Shown piece after piece: positions 1 through 7,310 of a DNA stretch of 13,667 nt. Source of the stretch: Clostridia bacterium (GTDB lineage: Bacteria; Bacillota; Clostridia; Oscillospirales; CAG-382); the NCBI GenBank assembly GCA_017397605.1, contig JAFQII010000285.1, positions 1 through 13,667 of the forward strand, written 5' to 3'. The notes beneath the pieces were generated by a model. The model saw nothing but the letters and a program-made list of their open reading frames with translations. It had not been told where the DNA came from and did no database searches. Within the stretch, counting starts at the first letter, position 1. The number at the start of each line of letters is the position of its first letter. The translations under genes and the position numbers were made by a program.

Positions 1-1
1 G

Positions 2-3000
2 GGTGTGATCGACGATTTCCGCATTTCGATCACCGACAGCGGTATCAAGATTCTGCGCTATCTCGGCTTGGAAAGCGAAGTCGTGATTCCTTTTGCATTC
101 GGAGACCTGCCCGTGATTTGTATCGGCAACAGTGCGTTTTCGGATCTTTATGATGTGACGGTTGTCACCATTCCCGAGAGCGTGACGGAGATCGAGAGCT
201 ATGCATTTGCACGGTGCTACGAGCTGACGGAAATCACGATTCCCGCATCTGTGGCGGTCATCGGCGACGAAGTGTTCTTGGAGTGCTCCGATCTGCAAAA
301 CATCTACTGCGCTTCTGCAGAACAGCCTTTCGAATGGAGCGAGATCTGGGCAAACGGCTGTAACGCAAACGTCTGGTTTGACGGCGTGCTGACGCAGGGC
401 ACGGTCGACGGCTTTGTATTTAAGACGGTGGACGGCGGCATTTCGATCCAAGGATATGTCGGCGACGCGTGGGATATCGTCATTCCTGCCGAGATCGGCG
501 GTCTGCCTGTCACGAGAATCGAAAGCTACGCGTTTGCGTACCGCTATGACACGACAAGCGTATCCATTCCCGACGGTGTGACCTATATCGGTTCCCGCGC
601 GTTTGCGGAGAACTACGCGCTGGCCCGGATCAATATTCCCGACAGCGTGAAGGAAATCGGCGACTATGCGTTTATATACTGCAATTCCTTGACCGAAATC
701 ACAATTCCCGCATCTGTGGAATTCATGGGCGCCAGAGTGTTCCGCGATTGCTACAGCCTGCAGAATATCTATTGCGAGGCGGTTTCCCGTCCCGAAAAAT
801 GGAATGAATACTGGTCGACAGGCTGCAGTGCGAACATCTGGTTTGACGGCGTGCTGACGCAGGGTGTGAGCGGCAACTATCAGTTCAAGACAGAAAACGG
901 CGAGGTCACGATTCTTGACTATGTCGGCGACGCTTACGGCTTGACCGAGCTTGTCATTCCGTCCGAGATCGGCGGTCTGCCCGTGACAAGCATCGGATCC
1001 AGCGCCTTTGCGGATCTGTATGAGATGAAGAGCGTGTCCATTCCCGACAGCGTGCACACGATCGAATATAATGCGTTTGCATGGTGCCATGCGCTGACGG
1101 AGGTCACGATCCCCGCAAGCGTTACGACCATGGGCTCGGGCGTGTTCTGGGACTGCCGGAACCTGCAGAGCATCTACTGCGAGGCGGCAGAACCGACCGA
1201 ACAGTGGGATCTTTACTGGGCAGACGGATGTAATGCCAACCTCTACTTTGACGGCGTGCTGAAGCGGGGCGTGGTCGACGGATATCTGATCACGACCGAA
1301 AACGGCGAGGTGACGATCCTTGATTGCGCCGGCGGCTTCGGCGGCGTGACCGAGCTTGTCATTCCGTCCGAATTGTGCGGCATGCCCGTTACAACCATCG
1401 CAAGCAGTGCGTTTGCCGGCATGAGCGAATTGACGGGTATCATCATTCCCGACAGCGTGCATACGATTTATGACAACGCGTTTGCATACTGCGTTTCGTT
1501 GAAAGAAATCACCATTCCCGCGTCTGTAAAACAGATCAGCTACTATCTGTTTGACGGCTGTACCGCATTGGAAAACATTTATTGCGAGGCGGCATCCCGC
1601 CCCGATGAATGGAACAGCAGCTGGGCAAACGGCTGTGACGCAAACGTCTGGTTTGACGGCGTTCTGGCAAGAGGAACGGTCGGCGACTACGTGATCATTG
1701 TCGAGGAAGGCGCCGTGACGATTCTCGCGTATATCGGCAGTGCTTCCGTGGTGGAAATCCCGTCCGAGCTGAACGGTTTGCCCGTTGTGGGAATCGGCAA
1801 CAGCGCGTTTGCCGATATGGATCATTTGACGGAGGTTATCATTCCCGACAGCGTGATATCGATCGGCTACGAGGCGTTTGCTTACTGCGACGGCTTGACC
1901 GAAATGACCATTCCCGAGAGTGTTCTGCTGATGGACGCGGATGTGTTCTGGAACAGCACAAACATTGAGAATATTTACTGCGAGGCGAAGACTGAGCCCG
2001 AGGGCTGGAGAAACGGCTGGGTCAATGCCTGCAACGCCGACGTTTACTTTGACGGCGTGCTGACGCGCGGCGTTTCGGACAGCTTCTGCTTCAGTGTGAA
2101 AGACGGCAGTGTATTTATCACCGGCTACCTCGGCAGCGTTTCCGAGCTGGTCATCCCCGGCGAGATCCACGGCTACCCCGTTGTGGGAATCGCCCCGGGT
2201 GCACTCTCCTACCGCGAGGATATTGAGTCCGTGGTGTTACCCGCATCGCTCAGGTATATCGAAGGCTACGCGTTTGAGGAGTGCCATTCCCTGAGCAGTG
2301 TTGTGATTCCCGACGGCGTGGTTGAGATCAACGATTGCGCATTCGGATGGTGCTATCAGCTGACGGAGATCACGATCCCCGCGAGCGTGACCGTGCTTGG
2401 CGGAAACATTTTCGTCGAATGCAAGTCACTGCAAAACATTTACTGCGAGGCGGCATCCCGCCCCGAAAATTGGAACAGAGACTGGGCAAACGGCTGCGAT
2501 GCAAACATCTACTTTGACGGCGTACTGATGCAGGGCATCGTCGGCGACTACAAAATCACGACTGAAAACGGCGAGGTCACGATTCTGGAGTACGTCGGCA
2601 GCGAAGCGCAGGTTCAGATCCCCGCAGAGATCGGCGGCATGCCCGTGACGAGCATCGGCAGGCATGCATTTGCGGGTTTTGACGGAATTACGGAAGTGAT
2701 CATTCCCGACAGCGTGGTGTCGATCGGATACGAGGCGTTTGCTTACTGTAACGGCTTGACCGAAATGACCATCCCCGCGAGCGTGTTGTATATGAGTGAC
2801 GACGTGTTCTGGGACAGCCGGAACCTGCAGAACATCTACTGCAAGGCGGCATCCCGCCCCGAAGGCTGGAGCTACGGCTGGGACAATGCCTGCGGTGCAA
2901 ACATCTACTTTGACGGTGTGCTGGCAAAAGGCGTTGTCGGCGACTACCGCGTGGAATTTGAAGACGGCAACACAAAGATTCTCGGCTATCTGGGCATCGA

Positions 3001-4640
3001 AAGCGAGCTTGAGATTCCCGCGGAGATCGAAGGCAAGCCCGTGACCTATATCGGCTACGAGGCGTTTGCGTACAACGAAAATCTGATCAGCGTGACGATC
3101 CCCGCATCCGTTGCTTACATGGGCGGCGGCGTGTTCTACGATTGCCTCAATCTGCAAAACATTTACTGCGAGGCGGAAGAAGAGCCCGATGATTGGAGCT
3201 ACAACTGGACAAACGGCTGCAACGCAAACGTATACTATGACGGCGTGCTCTTGCGCGGCGTGGCGGAAGGCTGCAAGTTCTTTGTAAACGACGGCGTGGT
3301 GATCCTCACGGATTATGTCGGCACCGAGCAGGAAGTGGTCATCCCTGCGGAGATCATAGGCTTGCCCGTTGTCGCTATCGAAGCAGGAGCGTTTGCAAAC
3401 TGCGATATGACAAGCGTTGTCATTCCCGACAGTGTGGAGTATATCGGTTATGAGGCGTTTGCGAACTGTTACTTCCTGAAGGAAATCACCATTCCCGCAA
3501 GCGTGATGTATATGGACGGCGACGTGTTCTGGAATTGCGACAATCTGCAGACAATCTACTGCGAATCGGGCGAACATGTCGCGGAATGGTCTTTCGGCTG
3601 GTTCGACGGCTGTAACGCGGAGATCTATGTCGAGGGCGTGCAGACGGTCGGTATGATCGGCGATTACCGCGTGGATATCAGCGGAGAGGGCGCAGTCATT
3701 CTGGGCTACTTCGGCAACGACACAGGCATTGTTGTTCCCGCAGAACTCGGCGGCAAGACCGTGGTGGAAATCGGCAGCAATGCATTTGCGGGGTGCTACT
3801 ATCTGACCGAAATCACGATTCCCGCATCGGTTGTATATATCGGCAGTTACGCATTCTCCGGAAGCGAGGAGCTCAAAAACATCTATCTTGCACCGGATGC
3901 CGACATTGAGTCCTGGTCCGGAAACTGGTATATCAATTGTGAAGCAGACGTCTGGAAGGGCGACGAGCTGATTACCGCATGGGACAGCAATTACCGCGTC
4001 ATGCTGCTCGAAAGCGGCGCGATGATTCTTGACTATGTCGGCGACGGCGGAGATCTGATCGTTCCCGAAACGCTTGCGGGCAAGCCTGTGGTCAAGATCG
4101 GCAGAAAGGCGTTTGATTATCTAGACAACCTGACAAGCATCGTGCTTCCCGATTCGATCGTATCGATCGGCGACTATGCATTCAACGGCTGCTACAACAT
4201 GCAGTCTGTCGTACTTCCCAAAAAGCTGGAGTCAATCGGCTATGGCGCGTTCTATGACTGTGCGAGCCTGACCGAGATCGTGATTCCCGGTACCGTTACA
4301 TACATCGCAGACGAAGCATTTGTCTACTGCCGCAGCCTGGAAAAGGTCGTCCTCCAAAAAGGCGTTCTGGATATCGGCTACGGTGCATTTGCGGGCTGTA
4401 CGGCTCTGCAGAGCATCGTGCTTCCGAGCACCTTGCTTTCGATCAGCAACTACGCGTTTGCGGAGACGGCTCTGACCGAGATTACGATTCCGAAGAGCGT
4501 GAAATACGTCGGCGGCGCTGCGTTTGCGGGGGCTGAGTCTCTCGAGACGATTTACTGCGAGGCGGACGATATCGGCTACTGGGAACCGTACTGGCTGGAA
4601 GGCTGTGATGCAACCGTCGTTTGGGGCGTAGCTTCCGATG
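2..4640 (+). repeat. Eleven-copy coding super-repeat (LRR block plus W/C cap module)
   Basis: The cap module can be anchored on the codon equivalent to the Phe of FDGVL: 377, 842, 1247, 1652, 2048, 2513, 2909, 3236, 3629, 3956 and 4622. Successive spacings are 155, 135, 135, 132, 155, 132, 109, 131, 109 and 222 codons. The differences are close to multiples of one 22-23-residue LRR, so copies differ by gain or loss of whole LRRs inside a constant frame. DNA similarity is high between some copies, for example around 1860-1915 and 2720-2775, which share the GYEAFAYC and LTEMTIP coding blocks. Copies 9 to 11 are the most diverged, and the last carries extra LRRs. Confidence 0.9.
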
Positions 4641-4888
4641 AGGAATGCCTCTACGGCGATGTCAACGGCGACGGCAAGATCACCGGTATGGACGTCACCC
4701 GTTTGCTGCGTTACATTGCAAACCGCAACCCCATTACGGGCGAATCCTCCGTCGAGATCGGCGAGGGCTCGGACTGCAACGGCGACGGCAAGATCACCGG
4801 CATGGACGTCACGCGTTTGCTGCGTTACATCGCAAACCGCAACCCCATTACGGGTGAGTCGAGCGTGACGCTCGGACCGAGCAAGTAA
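2..4888 (+). CDS. Giant BspA-like (TpLRR) leucine-rich-repeat protein with C-terminal dockerin, 5'-truncated
   Basis: The reading frame is open from the window edge. The first residues (GVIDDF, then an ITDSGIKIL stretch) match the interior of a repeat, so the GTG at position 5 is not a real start and the signal peptide lies upstream. About 1,550 residues consist of roughly 40 TpLRR units of 22-23 residues (consensus LTEITIPASV..IG..AF..C) grouped into eleven super-repeats. Each ends in a module with IYCEA, W-x3-W and GC, then FDGVL and a VGDY/ENGEVTIL stretch. The last 78 residues (about 1550-1627, counted from position 5) are a type I dockerin with two DxNxDG calcium loops. LRR_5/BspA proteins are surface or secreted adhesin-type proteins, and dockerins bind cohesins on scaffoldins. 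Extracellular location and scaffold attachment are therefore inferred; the ligand is unknown. A terminator follows directly. The family call is firm. Confidence 0.93.
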   Translation, partial: GVIDDFRISITDSGIKILRYLGLESEVVIPFAFGDLPVICIGNSAFSDLYDVTVVTIPESVTEIESYAFARCYELTEITIPASVAVIGDEVFLECSDLQNIYCASAEQPFEWSEIWANGCNANVWFDGVLTQGTVDGFVFKTVDGGISIQGYVGDAWDIVIPAEIGGLPVTRIESYAFAYRYDTTSVSIPDGVTYIGSRAFAENYALARINIPDSVKEIGDYAFIYCNSLTEITIPASVEFMGARVFRDCYSLQNIYCEAVSRPEKWNEYWSTGCSANIWFDGVLTQGVSGNYQFKTENGEVTILDYVGDAYGLTELVIPSEIGGLPVTSIGSSAFADLYEMKSVSIPDSVHTIEYNAFAWCHALTEVTIPASVTTMGSGVFWDCRNLQSIYCEAAEPTEQWDLYWADGCNANLYFDGVLKRGVVDGYLITTENGEVTILDCAGGFGGVTELVIPSELCGMPVTTIASSAFAGMSELTGIIIPDSVHTIYDNAFAYCVSLKEITIPASVKQISYYLFDGCTALENIYCEAASRPDEWNSSWANGCDANVWFDGVLARGTVGDYVIIVEEGAVTILAYIGSASVVEIPSELNGLPVVGIGNSAFADMDHLTEVIIPDSVISIGYEAFAYCDGLTEMTIPESVLLMDADVFWNSTNIENIYCEAKTEPEGWRNGWVNACNADVYFDGVLTRGVSDSFCFSVKDGSVFITGYLGSVSELVIPGEIHGYPVVGIAPGALSYREDIESVVLPASLRYIEGYAFEECHSLSSVVIPDGVVEINDCAFGWCYQLTEITIPASVTVLGGNIFVECKSLQNIYCEAASRPENWNRDWANGCDANIYFDGVLMQGIVGDYKITTENGEVTILEYVGSEAQVQIPAEIGGMPVTSIGRHAFAGFDGITEVIIPDSVVSIGYEAFAYCNGLTEMTIPASVLYMSDDVFWDSRNLQNIYCKAASRPEGWSYGWDNACGANIYFDGVLAKGVVGDYRVEFEDGNTKILGYLGIESELEIPAEIEGKPVTYIGYEAFAYNENLISVTIPASVAYMGGGVFYDCLNLQNIYCEAEEEPDDWSYNWTNGCNANVYYDGVLLRGVAEGCKFFVNDGVVILTDYVGTEQEVVIPAEIIGLPVVAIEAGAFANCDMTSVVIPDSVEYIGYEAFANCYFLKEITIPASVMYMDGDVFWNCDNLQTIYCESGEHVAEWSFGWFDGCNAEIYVEGVQTVGMIGDYRVDISGEGAVILGYFGNDTGIVVPAELGGKTVVEIGSNAFAGCYYLTEITIPASVVYIGSYAFSGSEELKNIYLAPDADIESWSGNWYINCEADVWKGDELITAWDSNYRVMLLESGAMILDYVGDGGDLIVPETLAGKPVVKIGRKAFDYLDNLTSIVLPDSIVSIGDYAFNGCYNMQSVVLPKKLESIGYGAFYDCASLTEIVIPGTVTYIADEAFVYCRSLEKVVLQKGVLDIGYGAFAGCTALQSIVLPSTLLSISNYAFAETALTEITIPKSVKYVGGAAFAGAESLETIYCEADDIGYWEPYWLEGCDATVVWGVASDEECLYGDVNGDGKITGMDVTRLLRYIANRNPITGESSVEIGEGSDCNGDGKITGMDVTRLLRYIANRNPITGESSVTLGPSK
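4664..4753 (+). repeat. Dockerin repeat, first half (30 codons)
   Basis: This encodes the first calcium-binding F-hand of the dockerin (NGDGKITGMD, then VTRLLRYI) plus the following linker NRNPITGESSV. It is identical in protein sequence to 4778-4867, at a period of 114 nt (38 codons). Eight of the 30 codons differ between the halves and every difference is silent. Confidence 0.9.
4778..4867 (+). repeat. Dockerin repeat, second half (30 codons)
   Basis: This is the second F-hand plus linker, the same 30 residues as 4664-4753. The silent differences include a Ser TCC against AGC, which cannot arise by one synonymous step. The identity is therefore not simply a very fresh DNA duplication. Confidence 0.9.
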
Positions 4889-4923
4889 GATAAGAGAACT
4901 GAGGCTATGCCTCAAATAGCGCA

Positions 4924-4957
4924 AAAGGGGCTGATTCATTCAGCCCCTTTCTTTGCC
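4924..4957 (+). terminator. Rho-independent terminator after the giant LRR gene
   Basis: Perfect 11-bp stem: AAAGGGGCTGA (4924-4934) pairs with TCAGCCCCTTT (4940-4950) around a 5-nt loop, followed by a T-rich tract. A small 6-bp hairpin (TGAGGC/GCCTCA, 4900-4914) lies between the stop codon and this stem. Confidence 0.9.
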
Positions 4958-5018
4958 GTTTTTGAAAGAACGCGTCGGGTGCAAAAGGCTGTCAATTTCT
5001 GCCGTACGCAAAAAACTC

Positions 5019-5047
5019 TTGACAAATGCGTTTGTTTGTGGCATAAT
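5019..5047 (+). promoter_or_regulatory. Sigma-A-type promoter for the dockerin peptidase-like gene
   Basis: TTGACA (5019-5024), 17-nt spacer, CATAAT (5042-5047). The predicted transcript start is near 5054. That makes the GTG at 5058 an unlikely translation start and favours an initiation site after the GGAGG at 5081-5085. Confidence 0.85.
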
Positions 5048-5096
5048 CTAAAAGAATGTGTGTCATAAAAATGAACAAACGGAGGCGTTTTGGATT

Positions 5097-6044
5097 TTGA
5101 ATCTCAAACGGATCGTGACCTTTTCTGCAGTTGTCTGCGTGGTCTTGCAGGCATTGCTCGGCGCAGCGGTTCTCCCCGCGTCGGCAGGGCAGTTTATCAC
5201 AAGTCAATCGACGGCAAACGGCAGTACATACACCAATTCCTCGGAGCTGGCGGCGGCGCTGGACGAGGTGTTTGCGGGAGACGTGGATCTGTTCCGCGAC
5301 GCGAGCGCGACCAAGGAACGGATCGTTCCGCTCGGGACGAGCTATCTCAACGGCGGCAATATGTACTGGGTGATGAACGAGCAGACCGGCGAGGCGATTT
5401 CGGGCTGGCAATGCTACATTTACGCCAACGCAGTCTACAACAAGCTGTTCGGCGAGTGGATCAGACACGGCGACGAGCAGTATGACCATTCGGAAATTGT
5501 GCTGTCGGGCGGACAGCGCGAGGTGGACTTTTTGATGTTTGTCGAAGCGGGGATCCGTTGCGGTGCGTATATGCGCACGACGGCAAATTCCGACGGTTCG
5601 TACAACAGCAGTGCGGCGCACTCGCTGATCATTCTTTCCTATACGCCCAAGTCGGTCACGTATCTGGACGGCAACTCCGACGGAAACGGTCTGGTGCGTG
5701 TCAACACGCGCACCTGGGCGGAATTCAACGCAACCAACCTGAGCGGACGCGGCAGACGCGTAGCGCACGTGATTCAGCCGACAGAAGCGTATTATGATGC
5801 GCGGTATCCTGTTGCCAAGCACGAGCCCTCCCACGAACCCATCGGCGGAAACGGCGACATCAGCGGCAACGACGAGGTCGATGTGCGCGACTACATGCTT
5901 CTCAAGCGGTATATCCTGCAAACGATCGAGCTGACGGAATGTCAGATCGCGTCGGCGGACGTCAATTGCGACGGCGGAATCGACGCGCGCGACTACATGA
6001 TGCTCAAGCTGATCGTCATGGGCAAGCTCAAAAACAGCAAATAA
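5097..6044 (+). CDS. Secreted papain/NlpC-like cysteine-peptidase-fold protein with C-terminal dockerin
   Basis: 315 residues from a TTG start at 5097. GGAGG at 5081-5085 lies 11 nt upstream, and an ATT at 5094 would be better spaced but is a rare start. An in-frame GTG at 5058 falls at the predicted transcript start, has no ribosome site and would spoil the signal peptide. Residues 1-30 are a signal peptide (NLKR, hydrophobic core, cut after ASA). The central domain has a Cys in GWQCYIYAN (Cys106), a His in AAHSLIIL (His175) and a following DGN (191-193). Their order and spacing resemble the Cys-His-polar triad of papain-fold NlpC/P60 or CHAP-type enzymes. Residues 254-308 are a type I dockerin; its first loop (DISGND) is degenerate. 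The likely role is a secreted peptidase or amidase docked to a scaffold. The fold is inferred from motif layout and the substrate is unknown. It is monocistronic, with its own promoter and terminator. Confidence 0.75.
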   Translation: MNLKRIVTFSAVVCVVLQALLGAAVLPASAGQFITSQSTANGSTYTNSSELAAALDEVFAGDVDLFRDASATKERIVPLGTSYLNGGNMYWVMNEQTGEAISGWQCYIYANAVYNKLFGEWIRHGDEQYDHSEIVLSGGQREVDFLMFVEAGIRCGAYMRTTANSDGSYNSSAAHSLIILSYTPKSVTYLDGNSDGNGLVRVNTRTWAEFNATNLSGRGRRVAHVIQPTEAYYDARYPVAKHEPSHEPIGGNGDISGNDEVDVRDYMLLKRYILQTIELTECQIASADVNCDGGIDARDYMMLKLIVMGKLKNSK

Positions 6045-6051
6045 CGTTTAT

Positions 6052-6083
6052 TGCCGAAAGCACCCGCTTTCGGCATGTTTTTT
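6052..6083 (+). terminator. Rho-independent terminator after the dockerin peptidase-like gene
   Basis: TGCCGAAAG (6052-6060) pairs with CTTTCGGCA (6067-6075), loop CACCCG, then six T from 6078. It begins 7 nt after the stop codon. Confidence 0.9.
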
Positions 6084-6138
6084 GCACCGGGGCTGTCAAT
6101 CGGATAACAAAAATTGTAAACGAGATAAAAAATACCCC

Positions 6139-6167
6139 TTGCGCACCCGTTTTTTGTGTGTTAAAAT
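6139..6167 (+). promoter_or_regulatory. Promoter for the AraC-family regulator
   Basis: TTGCGC (6139-6144), 17-nt spacer, TAAAAT (6162-6167). This gives a short leader of about 25 nt with GGAG at 6188-6191, six bases before the ATG at 6198. The -35 is a moderate match, typical of a weakly expressed regulator. Confidence 0.65.
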
Positions 6168-6197
6168 GGGTGTATCAAGAACAGAACGGAGCAGGAC

Positions 6198-7118
6198 ATG
6201 GAGCACGTCACGATCGGGCGGAACTACAACGAGGGCAAAATCGCATATGCGGAATGTGTGCGCGGCGGCAGCCTTACGGATATCGACATCGAGGGCAAGA
6301 GCTTTTTGCTGGTCTGCCTGTTTGAGGGCTCGCTGGCGTTTGAGGTCGGCGGGCGAAGGGTGCGCGCGTCCGCGCCGTGCTTCTTTTGCTTTGACGAGAC
6401 CGAAAATCCCGTGCTCGTTTCGAGCAGCAAGGCGGAGTACGTCTGCATCTATTTCCACCCGATGTATCTCAACATCAACATGACGTTTTCGCGCATCCGC
6501 AGTCCGCGTTACAGCGATATCGCGTCGGTGCACGATCTGTTTTTGCTCAAGCCGTTTTTAGATCATTACTACGCCGTTCCCTCGACGGAGGAGCGTATGG
6601 AATACGTCGCGCAATCGTGTGCGCGCATGGAAGAAGAACTGCGCATCCAGCGCGATTGGTACTGGTCGTGCAGATCGCGCTCGTATTTTATGGAGATCGT
6701 CATCACGCTGGAGCGGATGTACGGCTTGACCGGTTACGGCGAGATCGCCAACGAGCCCTATGCGCCCGAGACGGACGAAAACCCCAAGCTCCGCGACGCG
6801 GTGATGTACATCGAAGGGCATTTTATGGAGCCGCTCACGCTCGCGCGTGTCGCCGACCGCGTGTCGCTCAACCGCACCTCGCTGACCGCATTGCTCAAAA
6901 AAGAGCTCGGCATGACCGTCCCGCAATACCTCACCTCGTTTCGCATCAAGGTCGCCAAAAAACAGCTCGCGTTTACGGAAGTGCCGATCAAGGAGATCGC
7001 GGAGAGATGCGGATTCAAGACCGTCCAGCATTTCTCGCGCGTGTTCCGCGAGATCACGGGGCAGACGCCCGCGGACTACCGCCGCACCTCGGTGGAAAAG
7101 CGCAAACAGGAATTATAA
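6198..7118 (+). CDS. AraC/XylS-family transcriptional regulator
   Basis: 306 residues. The N-terminal part (about 10-100) is a beta-rich, cupin-like sensing region (FEGSLAFEVGGRRVRAS, CFFCFDETENP). Residues 100-190 look helical and form the linker or dimerisation part. The C-terminal 198-297 region is a typical AraC double helix-turn-helix: LTLARVADRVSLNRTSLTAL (first HTH, about 213-234), then PIKEIAERCGFKTVQHFSRV (second, about 264-285), ending in GQTPADYRR. Such proteins bind DNA as ligand-responsive activators, often of carbohydrate genes. Start: ATG with GGAG six bases upstream. It is transcribed from its own promoter and sits between a dockerin protein and two LRR proteins, so local control of these surface genes is plausible but not shown. 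No dedicated sugar-pathway gene is nearby to name the ligand. Confidence 0.93.
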   Translation: MEHVTIGRNYNEGKIAYAECVRGGSLTDIDIEGKSFLLVCLFEGSLAFEVGGRRVRASAPCFFCFDETENPVLVSSSKAEYVCIYFHPMYLNINMTFSRIRSPRYSDIASVHDLFLLKPFLDHYYAVPSTEERMEYVAQSCARMEEELRIQRDWYWSCRSRSYFMEIVITLERMYGLTGYGEIANEPYAPETDENPKLRDAVMYIEGHFMEPLTLARVADRVSLNRTSLTALLKKELGMTVPQYLTSFRIKVAKKQLAFTEVPIKEIAERCGFKTVQHFSRVFREITGQTPADYRRTSVEKRKQEL

Positions 7119-7125
7119 AATCACT

Positions 7126-7162
7126 CCGTGCGGTGTGGAAACCCCATGCCGCACGGTTTTTT
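7126..7162 (+). terminator. Rho-independent terminator after the AraC gene
   Basis: CCGTGCGG (7126-7133) pairs with CCGCACGG (7149-7156). The interior GG/CC pairs continue around an AAA loop, and six T follow (7157-7162). It is the left end of the duplicated spacer; the same hairpin occurs at 10004-10034. Confidence 0.9.
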
Positions 7163-7240
7163 CACGCAGGGGACACGGAGCGGAAATACTTTTTGTCTAA
7201 TATGTTAAAACCTTGCCTCCCCAAATTATGCAAACCGCAG

Positions 7241-7277
7241 AAAATGCGCGCCGCTACTTGTCAAACCGCGCTTTTTT
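7241..7277 (+). promoter_or_regulatory. Inverted repeat with T run enclosing the -35 box, copy 1
   Basis: AAAA-T-GCGCG (7241-7250) is complementary to CGCGC-TTTT (7267-7275) and is followed by further T to 7277. The loop contains the -35 box TTGTCA (7258-7263). As RNA it would act as a second weak terminator against read-through; as DNA it could be an operator. The arms persist in shortened form in copy 2 (10120-10154). Confidence 0.45.
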
Positions 7278-7287
7278 ATGTTATAAT
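7258..7287 (+). promoter_or_regulatory. Promoter for the membrane-anchored LRR gene
   Basis: TTGTCA (7258-7263), 18-nt spacer, perfect TATAAT (7282-7287). The start site is near 7294, giving a very short leader of about 17 nt. The only ribosome-site-like motif is AAGGG (7296-7300). Confidence 0.8.
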
Positions 7288-7310
7288 AAAACAAAAAGGG
7301 CGTGTTTTGG

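Larger units (their letters stand above)
7126..7291 (+). repeat. Duplicated intergenic terminator-promoter cassette, copy 1
   Basis: This 166-nt non-coding segment fills nearly all the gap between the AraC stop codon and the ribosome site of the LRR gene at 7311. Aligned by eye to 10004-10168 it differs at about 15 positions with a single 1-nt gap, roughly 90% identity. Similarity begins at the terminator stem, just after the stop codon, and ends just before the ribosome-binding site. It holds a terminator, about 85 nt of unexplained conserved DNA, a hairpin with a T run, and the promoter. Confidence 0.9.

Noticed and set aside
2426..3577. Long open frame on the - strand (383 codons) opposite the giant LRR gene
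   Set aside because: It mirrors the repeat codons of the + strand gene, has no ribosome site or recognisable domain, and its repeats follow the LRR period. It is a shadow of biased repetitive coding.
2..4640. Regularly spaced similar DNA blocks suggesting a CRISPR-like or satellite array
   Set aside because: Spacing is always a multiple of three, the blocks are translated, and they encode LRR consensus residues. It is a protein repeat.
4992..5921. - strand open frame of 309 codons opposite the docked peptidase-like gene
   Set aside because: It would run into the + strand promoter and terminator region, lacks a ribosome site, and conflicts with the clearly coding + strand signal peptide and dockerin.
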